A stretch of DNA of 64,000 bases from Lasiosphaeris hirsuta (Eukaryota > Ascomycota > Sordariomycetes > Sordariales > Lasiosphaeriaceae). A model generated the notes under the pieces. It worked only from the letters and a program-made list of their open reading frames with translations. It was not told the DNA's origin and ran no database searches. Shown piece by piece: positions 11,028 through 22,235 of the stretch (its first letter is position 1; every line of letters begins with the position of its first letter). Location: assembly GCA_030549175.1 (NCBI GenBank), contig JAUKUA010000005.1:1736001-1800000 (forward strand), written 5' to 3'. A program made the position numbers and the translations under genes.

Positions 11028-12892
11028 TGGTCGTGGTGTCGCGTTGTGGCGCACAAAGACTCGACAGCCAGGGCAAGGGCAAGGGCAGCGCAAACCTGAA
11101 GCTGAATCCGATGTGAGTGTCTGTCACGGCCGGGAAGGTTGAAGCTGCCGGGTCGGCGCTGTTGGAGCAGAACGAGCGCGATCGTGAAGGTGCAAGCAGT
11201 CAAGATCGGTTGCTACTGCAAAGGAGAACCAGGATGGTGGTAGCTTGGAGGGGAGGGGATGAGTCCAGTGAGGTCCAGGTTGCTGCTGTATGTCGCTGGG
11301 GCAGGGGGGTAAGGTAGGGCCTTGAATGGAAAGGTGGGACCAGCCCTTGTCTCGCTCAGCTGCTTGAAGGTGTCGCTTCCACGTTCCGTCGTGAGTGCAG
11401 CACACCCGACTTCGCCCTTTGTTAACTTCTGCCAAACTAAACTAGCCTACTCCTTTCTCGAGCCTTTCAAGCAGGCCGCCGCGTCTATTAATCCTCCGCC
11501 CTCGCCGTTGAAAAGCATGACATGACAGGAGCTGCAGGAGTCAGCGCCGAGGTCAATTGGGTCGCAGACAGCACCAGCAGACGCACGGAGCTCCGCCATT
11601 TGACATTGGGCATCTTAACATCGGGAGAGACTTCCAAGCTTTGTCTTCAAGAGGTGGGCTCGTGGGTTCGTAAGCTATCTGTCGATGGGCTTGAGTTGGG
11701 ATGCACCATGGATCGAGGGGCCTGCTAGGGGGCTGCTGAGGGGTAGAGGGGCCGAACGCGACACAGCGCAGTGGGCGGATGCGCAGCATCGCAGGCCTGT
11801 GATAGTGGGGCCTCGCCCAGCAAGGATTATTGGGGCCCTTGCCGAGGGCGGAGCGTCCGCCTCACTTCGTCATGGCCCCAGACGTCCAATCAACTGGGCT
11901 CGTGGTAGTGGGGTATGGGGGAGGATGATCATATCGGTGTCCTAGATAAGACCTTGGCGATTAGGGCGTCATTGCACTGACTTGGATTGAATTCAACTGA
12001 TTCTCGAGAAATTGCGCAGTTGTCTACAGCTCGATAGACACGGCCGTCGGCGACTCGGGTGCGTATGCGCACGCAAAAGGGGCTGTTGCATCTGTAGCAG
12101 AAGAAAAGCGCGCATCCAGACTGGTTTTAGGCAGAGAGAGAGAGAGGTTCAACGACTCGCTGGACCATACACGCCATGCCGAACACCCAGTCAAGAGTCA
12201 AGCCAGTCCGCCCGAGGCTTGAGATGGCTGCGGTATTTCTGTCTATCTGCGCCGGCCCTTCTTTTGGCGGCAGTTGGAGACGACACAGAATTTTTTTGCC
12301 TTCTCAGAACGCACGAGCTTCAACTCTGTTCCACCTCATCAGGACCCTCTCGCCACCGGAATAGTCATCAATATATCACTATCACCTTGCCTGCAGTCAG
12401 CCCTTGACGACACCTCGAATCCTGTCCTGCGAGCCTGCCGTGCCCGCCTACCTCGCCTTGCCACTCCCGAGCTTACTACCCACTGCTGTAATGCATTCTT
12501 CCCTTCCGGCAAGCAATTGAGGACTTTTCGTTTATCATCCCCATCACCTTGCGTTTTCAAGAATCCATTTCAAGACAGTTTTTCACAACAGATATCCATT
12601 AGGGCCCAAACATCGTAGCTAAAGGTATAGACCCCCAAACCCCCAACCCCTTTTAGGACTGGCTGGAGAGCGTTATTGATACATAGGGAACTCGCTTCGC
12701 TTTCACACGGAGCGAGCAGGCCGCCTCAGTCAGTACTAAACCGTGTGACAGGCAGCCGAACAAAAAAGCAATACATAAAGGGAATTAGACCATGCTTGTC
12801 GCGCCATGCAGGAAAAATTTATATGTGCGATTTTCTCCCTTTCTCCCATCTTCATAGTTTCTCGTTTATCCATCCAAGTTCGCTGGCTCCCC

Positions 12893-14040
12893 TCAAAACC
12901 GATGACTCCGCCGGTTGTTATTGGACCTCCACGCTGTGTATCCCACATAACCCCCACCGATGACGGCAAAGAAAAAGAAGATCTTGAAGAAAAACCAGGT
13001 CCAGCTACCGCCCTCCCGAGAGGCTGTCTTCTTACCCCTGCCGCTTCCAGGTGTAGGCTTTCCTGTCGGCTGGGTCGTGTAGAGGTTCTTGGCGTTGATA
13101 GAGATGATATCGTGATTGTCGCTGAGCTCACCCGTCTCGGCACTGAAGCCGAGATAGGCAACCTGAGGGATCGCGGGAGGCTCGTTCGTCTCGAAACAGA
13201 GCGTCCACTCGCCCTCGGTCTTGTACTGCAGCTCCAACTTGAGATACTTGTCCTGGAAGTAGGTCAAGCGGAACTTGGTCGGCACGCTGGCGTGTCGAAT
13301 GCCTCTGGCCGAGCAGCCGGCAAACTCGGTGCTCTTGCCATCGGTGTCCTTGTCGTAAGACGTCTTGCCATCGCCCACCATAGCCATGACATAGGGGAAA
13401 ACGACACCAGGGCGATTGTTCTTGTATGTATCAAAGAAGATGCCCAGGCCCTCATAGTTATCCGCGCTTCCAAACACGGGGCCTTGCTTTCCACGCTCCT
13501 TAGTGAGCCACATGGCAAAGCCGTCGCCATAAAGCTGGTTCTTGCCGTGGATCTTGAATTCCACCTCAATCTCCCAGTTTGTTGCTGTCAAGGGCACCCT
13601 CGAGAATAACCATCCATTCTGCGACGGGTGATCTGAAGTCAGACGTATGTATCTACAGCACAGAGTCAGAGCCCGGCCATGCAAGTCGAGCGATTATGGG
13701 ATGGTGAATCCATACTGATCTGTGCGGACAATCGTGTCGCCTCCAAAGTCATACCACCGACTTTGCATATCAGAATCCAGGTATGGCTATCGAGACACAC
13801 AAGTTTAGTTTTCACCCAAAACTGAAGGCCTCGTCGGGAAAACAGCGTACCTGTACGAGAGTGTGGGTCCGTAGCTATCGAGGGCGCAGGAGAACAATGT
13901 CAGTAACTACTCATCTGTGTACGCGCTGCGCAGCCATGACATACCCCGATGCTCTTGACAGTGCCATCCTCCTCTGTCTGCACTGCACCCAAAGCAAGCG
14001 TGGCCAGCCACAAGGCCGACAATGTCGACGTCAGCAACAT
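12893..14040 (-). CDS. L-type (legume-like) lectin, ER-Golgi cargo receptor
   Basis: Four exons: 14040-13945, a 24-nt microexon 13874-13851, 13786-13716, and 13652-12893, joining in phase to 316 aa. The N-terminus MLLTSTLSALWLATLALGAV is a signal peptide. The lectin fold follows, with PYLDSDMQSRWYDFGGDTIV, DGFAMWLT, GIFFDTYKNN and the C-terminal sandwich strand VAYLGFSAETGELSDNHDI. One transmembrane helix (WFFFKIFFFFAVIGGGYVGY) and a short basic cytosolic tail ending RRSHRF close the protein. This is the Emp47/VIP36/ERGIC-53 family, which binds high-mannose glycoproteins with Ca2+ in the early secretory pathway. It lacks the long coiled coil of ERGIC-53 and Emp47, so it is nearer VIP36 in layout. 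It is divergent from tim13. Confidence 0.92.
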
Positions 14041-14580
14041 GATGTGCCCGTCGCCGTCGCCAGCAATAGCTCTCGGTTCCCGGCTGGTCGGCGAATGGAA
14101 GCGGAAACTCTAGCAAGGGGAAGTGCGCAAGTCCAACGAGAAGGAAAAAGGCATCAAGGGGACAGAAGGCGAGTCCGATGAAGGAGTGTGGGCGTTCGGA
14201 GCTGGGCCGAAGAGTGTTCACATCAAGCTGTGTGAGCGTGGCGGGTTTCTTGAACGTTGGCTCCAACTGTGGCTTTCCCATTTAGCTGGCCTTTTCGGGT
14301 TCCAGGGGGGCCTGTGCGGCAAAATAGCTAGGGTGCCTTCTCAGCCTCTGCTAAGCTACCCCTGCCGGCGCCATGTGTGTGAAAGCGGGTGGTATACTCC
14401 CCGGGCCTCAGCCTCACCCGCAACAGCTCCCATGGCCTGCGCCACATCTCAAAATTTTTATCAACCACAGGTGCAGTGCCTCACGGGTCGCGTTGTCAAC
14501 CAACCTTGAAAGTTAGCCATCGCCTTCAACGAACAGCGCCGATACCCACACGCCCACAATCCCCCAATCCCGCCGATACC
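14041..14580. other. Bidirectional promoter region, lectin / tim13
   Basis: 540 bp between the divergent starts of the lectin gene and tim13; must hold both promoters. No recognisable gene inside. Confidence 0.6.
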
Positions 14581-14904
14581 ATGGATTCCGAAGCAGTCAA
14601 GAATGCTATCATCAAGCAGGTTCAGCTTGAGTCGAACATGAACAACGCAAAGCAGCTCATCGAAGCATGTTCCGCCGCTGCCCCTTTCCTGTCTGTTCAC
14701 GGCTCTAACACCATCAATTTATAGAAAATCAACGAGAATTGCTTCCAAAGATGCGTCCCTAAACCAGGCAGTAGCCTCTCGAGCAGCGAAAGTTCATGCG
14801 CCACGTCGTGCATGGAGAAGTACATGGCGGCCTGGAACTTGGTCAATGCATCATACGTCAAGAGGATACAGCAAGAGGTCAATAGCCATGGCTTCCAAAC
14901 ATAG
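14581..14904 (+). CDS. tim13: Mitochondrial intermembrane-space chaperone Tim13
   Basis: Two exons, 14581-14664 and 14725-14904, giving 87 aa. The protein begins MDSEAVKNAIIKQVQLE, and the second exon supplies the twin CX3C motif: CFQRC and CATSC, which form the two disulfides of small Tim proteins. The Tim8-Tim13 hexamer escorts hydrophobic inner-membrane precursors across the intermembrane space to TIM22 or TIM23. The junction LIE|KINENCF matches the family exactly, but the donor reads GAA|GCATGT, so the 60-nt intron appears to be GC-AG; it has a good branch site (GCTAACACC) and acceptor TTTATAG. The gene is too short and split to show as one open frame. It converges on the NSRP1-type gene. 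Confidence 0.93.
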
Positions 14905-15160
14905 ATGGAATCGCCCTGCATTGTATTTCTAACAGGATGGATGGCCGTGGCGCACTGAGTAAAACGGATGCATTTCCAGAGGTCAGTCAACCTTGTACGA
15001 TACAAGATTGCATAGACCACGAGAACTCCCGAGCTCTGTAAATGTACATATACATACATACAACTCTAGCGGAGAGCGAGCTCTACCCAAAACTTGAATA
15101 GGGCGAGGCAGCGTTGCAAACCAGCCCCGGGGTATCTATGGACAACGGATATCCTGCTCA

Positions 15161-16450
15161 TCAGGCACTCTCGACCTCTTCCTTTTTCTTCGCCTCCTCG
15201 GCGGCCTTCTTTCTTGCTAGGTAGCGTTCCCTGGCACTCGAAATATCCGAGTCAGTCTTCCTGCTCTTCGAGACCAGCTCGACCTTGGCCCGCTCCTCGT
15301 CTGCCTCTTCTCGTGATCGCTTCAGTGTCTCCTCGAGTTGTGCCTCAAGCATGCGTGTCTGCCGCCCGCGCATTGCGTTTTTGCCTCCGCCGATGTTGAA
15401 AACACCCTTTGTTGAAACGCCCGCGTTGCCCGGACCACGCGCTGCCAAGCGGACCTCGTCCTGTTGCACTTCGACTTTCTTCTTGGGCGCCACGTTCAAG
15501 CCACCCTTCAGTAGCTGCCTCTTGTCAACAACTTCGCCATCATCATTGATAACGATATTGCCACCCTGCGCGTTGATCTCCCTCGCCCGTTCCGTCGCCG
15601 TCTTCCCTTTCTCCGCCCCCTCCTTGTTCCCTTCCGGAAGCACACCTCCAGTCACCTTCAGCTGCTCGACCGCCTTGATCTTGGCAGCATGCTCCTCCTC
15701 CCCCTTATCCAGCATCTGCTTATAAAAGTCCGCCAACCCCCTATTCTTATTCTTCTTCTGTTCCGCCTCCTCCCTCTTCTTCTCCGCCTCCTCCAGCCTC
15801 CGGTTCTCCTCCTGCTGCTTCTTGTACGCCTCGGTCACAAACGCCTCCTTGTCGGCAAACGCGTCCCCCTCGGCGTCGCGCTCCCGCTTGAGCCGCTTCT
15901 CCTCGGCAATCAGCCGGTCGCGCTCGCGCACGTCGGCCGCCTGCAGCAGCGCATCAAAATAACGTGGCCGCCGCTCAGCACCCGCGCCCTTCTCCTCGGC
16001 CTCCTTCTTGGCCGCCGCCCCCGCCGCCTTGAGCGAGTCGTACACGGCATCGTAGTCGTAGATGAGCGGGTCGTCACCCTCTGCCTCTGCTTGCGCGTAC
16101 TTGTGCGTATCGAGCACGCTGGAGAGGTCGCCGAACTGGGAGGGTATTTGGGAGGGTTTTGTCGGACGCGAGGACGGGGGCGGAGGGGGCGGGCCGCCGC
16201 CGCGCGGGTGGGGTTTCTTTTTCGAGGTGGAGGAGGGCGCGGGTGAGGGGGTTGAAAGGCTCTCAAAGGCGTCGAGGGAGGAGATGGCTACGGCTTTTGC
16301 GCCTGGCTGTTGTTTCTTTCGTTGCGCGGCGGTTGGGAAGCCGTCATCGTCGTCATCGTCGTCGCCGAATGTTGTCGGTTTCCGCCTTGTTAGCGCGGGT
16401 TTTGTTGGGCCGGACTTCTTCAGCCCAAAGGAGAAGCCGGGCTTGCTCAT
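15161..16450 (-). CDS. NSRP1/CCDC55-type nuclear speckle splicing regulator
   Basis: Single-exon 429-aa protein. I chose the ATG at 16450 (MSKPGFSFGLKKSG), which matches the family start; the frame stays open for 41 codons upstream without conservation. A run of seven Asp and a Pro-rich linker precede the conserved core, which reads DPLIYDYDAVYDSLK, then RPRYFDALLQAADVRERDR, then a highly charged coiled coil (ADKEAFVTEAYKKQQEENRR) and GLADFYKQML. This is the DUF2040/NSRP1 N-terminal domain of nuclear proteins that affect alternative splice-site choice. The C-terminus is a Glu/Lys/Arg-rich helix. Well supported as to family; its role in this organism is inferred. Confidence 0.88.
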   Translation of the reverse strand: MSKPGFSFGLKKSGPTKPALTRRKPTTFGDDDDDDDGFPTAAQRKKQQPGAKAVAISSLDAFESLSTPSPAPSSTSKKKPHPRGGGPPPPPPSSRPTKPSQIPSQFGDLSSVLDTHKYAQAEAEGDDPLIYDYDAVYDSLKAAGAAAKKEAEEKGAGAERRPRYFDALLQAADVRERDRLIAEEKRLKRERDAEGDAFADKEAFVTEAYKKQQEENRRLEEAEKKREEAEQKKNKNRGLADFYKQMLDKGEEEHAAKIKAVEQLKVTGGVLPEGNKEGAEKGKTATERAREINAQGGNIVINDDGEVVDKRQLLKGGLNVAPKKKVEVQQDEVRLAARGPGNAGVSTKGVFNIGGGKNAMRGRQTRMLEAQLEETLKRSREEADEERAKVELVSKSRKTDSDISSARERYLARKKAAEEAKKKEEVESA

Positions 16451-16969
16451 GTTGAATATTGCGGCTCCGAGGAGTACGTGGTTTGTTGATGAAGGAGAGT
16501 CGATGAATGCGGTCGGACCGCGAATCAAATTTTGGTGGGGCATTCCTTCCCAGCCACGCCACCGAGGTGTCATACATGCGATAAGATAAGGATGCCCCGG
16601 CAGGCAAGCACTCGTCGTTGCCAGGAGAACTCCTGAATTCGAGAAAAGGGGCAGAACTACAATGATTTTTTCTCAATCGGAATCTTAATCTTGCTCATGA
16701 AGCTTTACTCACAGTGCCCAAAAAAGAAAAGGGAGCAAGGAGAACAAATTATTTCCGCAACTCTTAGAGTATTTGATAAATTCAGTCAAGAAATGTGCTT
16801 GCTAAATTGTTCATGGAGTCTAGTAGTTAGTGTCCTTTGAGGGAAAATACCGACATACAAAGAATTTAAAATAAGGGGACAGGGCTGTGGTCGGTAACGG
16901 TACGGACTACCTCTATCTCAAACTCCCCCAGAGACATCAGTAGTACTCCAATGCTATCCGCGCCCATCC
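16451..16969. other. Intergenic: NSRP1-type promoter and PLC 3' flank
   Basis: About 520 bp, AT-rich at 16680-16870. No gene supported. Contains the NSRP1-type promoter and the PLC terminator region. Confidence 0.55.
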
Positions 16970-19037
16970 TCACTTCAGCTTCTTCGTCACCCTCACCAAC
17001 ACGGCCGCATCCGTATCCATGCCGGTCGCGTCCGAAAGATGCACAAACCGATACCCCTCCCTCAGCCGGTCCAGGCGGACGCACGCCCACGCGGCGAGCG
17101 AGTCCCTCCCAATGCTGTCGTCGCGCACCAGGAAGCGCACAAACGACAGCTCGGGCACCACGCCCGGGATCTTGTCGAACTTAAGCTGCTGCCGCTTGAA
17201 GTCCGGGTCGCAGCCCTTGTGCGACTTGGTCTTGGCCTTGTACTCGCCTTCTTTCTCCTTGCCTTCAGCGGGCAGGCCGGTCCCGTGCCGCTCGCCGGGC
17301 TCCTCGACGTGCACTTCGACCTTGAGATAGGGGTGGAACGAGTTGGGGTTCGTGTCGCCTAGGGGCATGGGTAGCGACTGCGCCGCCAAGACTTCGATGA
17401 AGAGGTCCATGGTGTAGTGCCGGACCGCGGTGGCTTGAGGCGCCGGCGTGCTGATGGTTGTGGGGGGTGGCTCTTCAGCTCGGTATCCTGTCCACATGTC
17501 AGTGACAAAGTCTATTTGTCGTGCTTTCGGCCGAGCAATACGTACCTGCGGGCTTGAGGACGTAGCCACCTGTCCCGGCAAACATGCCCTCGTTGAGCAT
17601 CATCCCCTCGTCCCAGTTTTGCCAGTTCAGTGCTACAATCTGTATCCCCTTCCTCCAAAACACGGCCGGGTCCAGGTTCGACGATCCTATACGGAGACCG
17701 GACGGATAAGCCCGCATCAGATAGTGCTTGTTGTGGTCAAAAAGTTCCCTCGCGCTCTTTTGGTGTACCTCCATCACCCCGTTCTCGGATAGCGAGAAGA
17801 TGTGGGTCGGCATAGAGGCCTCTGGCTGCGTTAGGCTCTTGAACGAAACGCCGCGGGTGTAGACCCCTAGCCTGCTAAGGGCCTGGATGACCTTGGAAGC
17901 CTTTTTCTTCTTGGCCGTTCCCGCCGTCGTCGATGCTGCCAGCTTCCCAGGGTCTTCAGATGGCGAGCTCTCGCCGTCAGGATTCTCCGGCGGGGCGTAC
18001 TTGACCTTGACGAGGATCTTTCTACGCAGATCCCCGGGCGATGGCAGGCTCGTGGCTTCCTCCTTCGGCTCCGGAAGCAGGTACCCGCTCCAGACTTCCT
18101 CCATGATGTTGACCATGGCCTCCTGCTGCTCCGCCGAGCAGTGAACCTCGAGACTGACGATGACGGGAAGATCAGTGACGACGAAACCGAAGTCCCTGAT
18201 GGAAGTGCACACATCTCGGAACAAGACATCCTTTGTCAGCGTGTACCCGTGCAAGACCCGCGGCTCCTTGAAGGTGGTGGTTTTCTGCAGTGATCTGGTA
18301 GAGGTGGCGCTGGTCTTCTTCTCGAGGGGTGCCTCCGTCTCGGCGGTGGCCGCTGTCTCTATCGTTGGGGTATCGTCTGAGACATACTTCTCGAGCTTCT
18401 TGCCTATCGACGTCTTCTCCAGGCGGCTGACCAGGGAGTTGGGCATCTTGTCCTTCACCTTCTTCGCCGCCTTTGTCTTCTTCTTCTGCTTGGGCGATCC
18501 CTCATCGCTGCTGCTGGAGTCAGACGTGTCCGACTCCGAGTTGTCGCCGTCCCAAACGTCGATCTCGATGCACCGACAGCCCCTGAGCAGCACGTTCTTG
18601 TAGGCACCCGCGCTCGAGTCGCTATACAGTTGGTTGCCTGTCAGGTACGTGTTGTGGCTTGAGCTGACAAAGTAATTGGACAGAGGCCACGAAAACTCCT
18701 GCTCTTCCGGGGGGGCAACAACACTCGCCGCCGAGGATGTCATGTACTTGACAAAGCCGTCGAAGCCCCAAGCCGCGTTTGCCAGGTCAGCCGCCCCATC
18801 GTCGCCATCGTTCTCCTGCTGGGTGTGCTTGAGAAAAGCTACTGTCTCCTCCTTGCGCCAGCCCTGCTGTCCCTTGGTCGTGGTGGCATGGGCACCGTAG
18901 ATAGTCTTCAGGTATGAAAGCAGCACAGAGTTCAGGGTCTGAACGGTGTGTGCCTCGCCTGAGAGGCCACCGCCGGCTTGATGGATTGCATCGCTGGTCG
19001 GGGGCAGATTGTCGTCTGTCGCTGCCGGATCAACCAT
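16970..19037 (-). CDS. Phosphoinositide-specific phospholipase C (delta-like)
   Basis: Two exons, 19037-17546 and 17487-16970, joined KPA-G-YRAEE across a 58-nt GT-AG intron; 669 aa. It hydrolyses PIP2 to diacylglycerol and IP3. A degenerate EF-hand-like region (about 30-100) lacks a clear Ca2+ loop and there is no PH domain. The X domain starts FSWPLSNYFVSSSHNTYLTG with catalytic His128, continues RCIEIDVWDG (158-164, Ca2+ ligands) and resumes at VLHGYTLT (second catalytic His, 263). Between the last two lies a Ser/Lys-rich insertion of about 90 residues. The Y domain includes YPSGLRIGSSNLDP and VALNWQNWD, followed by a C2 domain with FHPYLKVEVHV and WACVRLDRLREGYRFVHL. Cytosolic, membrane-recruited. 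Family secure. Confidence 0.94.
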
Positions 19038-19878
19038 GCTGCAATGTGATATATTTATAAGGCCGCAATTAGGTCTTGGCGAGTAGGTTATTTCCTATGA
19101 GACGTAGCAGGGTAATGGATAGCTGTCCTGGAGATTCGCGAGTGGTTGTTGAAAGCTCGCGACAACACAAGCTAGGAAAGTGATGCAAGGCGACTGATAT
19201 AGGTTTCACTTGGGTGAACTCCGGAGGGCGCTTTTCACCCAAAACAAGAAAAGGTGGTCAATAAACTCGTTTCACCAAGCTGGCTACCTATGCTATACAT
19301 ACATATATGCCCAGACGGAACTTTCTTGCTCAGCCTCCTCTCCAAAAGCTGCCCAAGCATGGCCAAGAGAGCCCTCATCCACCCCTCACTTCCTGGATTG
19401 CACTCACTTGGCCCCCTCCATGCCTTTGTGCCAGCCGGCGATCGGGTCAGGTGGGGGGGTGGGGGGGGGGGCTTGCAGCCAATAAACCCACCTAGCGCGT
19501 GGAATGCCAGCAACGGGCAGTCGCACGCCTGTGGAGGGATCATCCCGCTAGAGCGATCGCCATGGATGCGCACTATACGCCAAGGTAGGTAAATGACGCC
19601 GCCAATCGCACTCACCCACTCAGCTGGGTCTAGATGCTGCTGATGCTCGCCTTGTTTGCTTGCATTTCGGTTTACATGGTCGTGGCACGCAGTCAGATAT
19701 CTCAATAGCTTCTTGCGCTCGTCTTTGCGCCAGTCTTAATCAACACTCAAGTTACCCCTTCCTCCCAAGTGCAGAGCGACAGCCCGACGCCACAAACTCC
19801 TGCCTTACACAGTTAAAGTAGTAATAATCCCATCAATCATAAGGTAACCCGTCAGGTTAATTACCCGCAACCCAGTGG
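19038..19878. other. Intergenic: PLC promoter and Arp8 3' flank
   Basis: 840 bp without a supported gene. Includes an interrupted G tract at 19451-19471. Confidence 0.55.
19451..19471. repeat. Interrupted poly-G tract
   Basis: G7 and G11 separated by a T, upstream of PLC. It could form a G-quadruplex on the plus strand, and is also a likely site of length error. Confidence 0.85.
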
Positions 19879-22235
19879 CTAGTACTGCCATAGGGCCTTG
19901 TGGTAAATCGCCCTCGACCCCAGCATCTTGTACTCAAAGTTGGTAATCCACGAGTCGTTAGTCGGCAGCTTTGCAAACACGCTGGCCCCTTTCCACACGA
20001 CCACCTGCTCATCCATTTCCCTGGCGCTCCTGCTGACGAGGATGCGATCCGACAAGTCAGGACGGCGTAGCTTGAGCTTCTCCTCAAGGAAGGGCGCAAA
20101 GTGCGGAATCTTCGCGCCGCCGCCGATCACCATGATGCTTCCCAAGAGCTCCTTGACCTTCTTCTCGTCGCCCTTAGCTGCGTTTTGGATGCTGGTCATG
20201 ATGGCGATGTCGAGCGGCGCAGTCGGGAGCACGGCGTCGCGCTCCATAGCTAGCGACTTCGGTGTACGCTGGAAGATTTCGGCTACCGCACCCGGGGCAG
20301 CGAGGGAACCGTTCACCACCGTACTTCCAGGTGGGGCTGGTGTACCGCCGTTCCGGCCGCTTGGCGCGGGGCTCCCGCCGTTCATGTCCCGGGAGCCGAA
20401 AATGTAGGGTGGCGGGACTGGTGTGTTGGCTCCTTCAGGGGCTGGCGAAGGGGCGTTCGACGTACCCGGCGTGCCGGTGGTGTCGGCGCGAGCGAGGAAG
20501 TTGAAGGGCTGAGACTTCTCTTTGCTTGGTGTTGCAATGTCATTGGGTGCCCCTATGAAACTGATGGCGGTCGCCGTAACAGACGGCTGGATAAGTGCTA
20601 GAATGGCAAGCTGAGCGGCGGAACCAGGGTCATCCGGGATATCAACATCGTAGGCATTGTAAGACCGCTCAACCAGCTTCCGACGGCCTCGCAGCTTCAT
20701 GCCGGTGTCAAAGATGGAGGGATCATAAAATCCCATGGGCGCCAAAATGACTTCGTCGTAGAACTTGAACTGGTACTTGTGTGTTGGCTGGTTGGGTGCG
20801 CGCAAGTGGAAGTCGAAATTCTGAACCGAGATGTTTGCCTGTGACAGGGTGCAGTATTTAATCTTAAGCTCCTCCGCTAATAAGAAGTCATATCGTCGGC
20901 GCAGGTTGATTTCTTGATACGGAAAGTTGTCGTAGAGCATCATCTTGATGAAAGTCTCGGTAACGTCAGAGCCACCAAACTTCAGGTTTATTCGTGAGTC
21001 CTCGATACAAAGGCCGTCCTCGACACAAGTGATTGACGTCTTTTGTGCACCAACATCAACCACACAAGCTTGTGTGTAGCCAGCACCAAATGTGGCTGCC
21101 ATACTCTCCTGTATAAAGGATATCTTGCCGAACTCGAACCACTCGACACAGAGGTGCAGGATTTGTTCGACGTATTTCTTGTCATACAGATCTGGGATTA
21201 CAAAGACGCAGCTGTATTGCTTCCATTCGGAAGGCTTGTTCAAGCCCAATTCCCAGCGAAAGGCTCGATCGAGGAGTGCCTCGAGGTCGTTGAATAGCTG
21301 CGCCTTTGTTGGATAGTCGTCTTCGTTGGGCCAGCCGTGTTGGATTGGCCACCACAGTTTGTACTTTGGAGTTGAGTCGTCAGGGATGCGTAGAGCTTGG
21401 TGCCCGATGAAAACCGATGAGGCGGGATTCACGTCTGCCGATGCTGCGACATCCGTCCACTCAATCTGTAGAGGATCGTTATGCTGCGAGATGATCTCGG
21501 GTTCGGTCCGGCGATTGAAATTGATAACAAGGTCCTTGGAGTTCGGGAGGACCTTTCGCTTGTTTGCGCGCATGTCAACCTTGAGATCATTGGACATCTT
21601 TTGGTACTTTTTGGACCACTCTTCTCCATACTGCTGTTCTGTTGTTCGAGCTTCAAACTGTCGTCGCGGAAGCGCCTCGTGCATTTCCGACTCGGTCTGG
21701 GTGTATCTTGCTGCAAGCACCATAGGAATAGTCTTGGGAAGGGCGTCGCTGGCGAACCCAACGCGCAGGTTCTGGCTGCCCGGGTGTATCACGATAATCT
21801 TGGAGGGGTCGAGGAAGGTGGTCGAGGAGGCGGCACCATCTTCGCCCTGGAGGTCATCGATCGGGAGGGGTATCTCGCCATTGGTGTTGTTCAAGGCGCG
21901 GTCGCGATCCTTGGCACTCTGAACCAACCTGTCTCTGTTGGCCTCTCCTTGAAGTCTGAGCGAGAGGATTTGGTCGTCGCGCTTCATATAGTCTCTACCA
22001 GCCTCGGTTAGTCGCGTGCGGCATGTCCATGCCGCGAGAGAACAGCCCTTACGTATAGTAATTTTTCTGGTTGATGGGCACGACGTCTGGCCAACTTGTT
22101 TGCTTCATGCCATTGTCGGTTCGTTCCAGTCCTGGTATTCGGTCAGCAATCAACCTGGCCAAGTCCAAACTCGAGCGCAAAAGCGGATCACTCACCTTCC
22201 CGAAGGAGGACACGCTCGCTGACTTTCCCCACCAT
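19879..22235 (-). CDS. arp8: Actin-related protein 8, INO80 complex subunit
   Basis: Three exons: 22235-22196, 22131-22053 and 21994-19879, 744 aa. The spliced start reads MVGKVSERVLLREG-LERTDN and runs through the hallmark NQKNYYTDYMKRDDQIL, which is split by intron 2. The actin fold shows IIVIHPGSQNLRVGFASD, then ACVVDVGAQKTSITCVEDG for the nucleotide-binding phosphate loop, and GGGAKIPHFAPFLEEKL near the C-terminus. An insertion rich in Pro/Gly/Ala/Ser (about 525-585) separates two conserved segments, as is usual in Arp8. In INO80, Arp8 forms a module with Arp4 and actin that binds extranucleosomal DNA and supports nucleosome sliding in transcription and DNA repair. Secure. Confidence 0.94.

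Larger units (their letters stand above)
10347..12892. other. Long PKA upstream region and lectin gene 3' flank
   Basis: About 2.5 kb with no supported gene. The part next to 10347 should hold the PKA promoter and a long 5' leader; the part near 12600-12892 the 3' UTR of the lectin gene. It contains the short tandem repeats listed separately at 10671 and 11004. Open frames are short and shift between strands without codon-like character. Confidence 0.55.

Noticed and set aside
16451..16573. 41-codon in-frame extension of the NSRP1-type protein
   Set aside because: MSKPGFSFGL is the typical start; the upstream part has no family resemblance.
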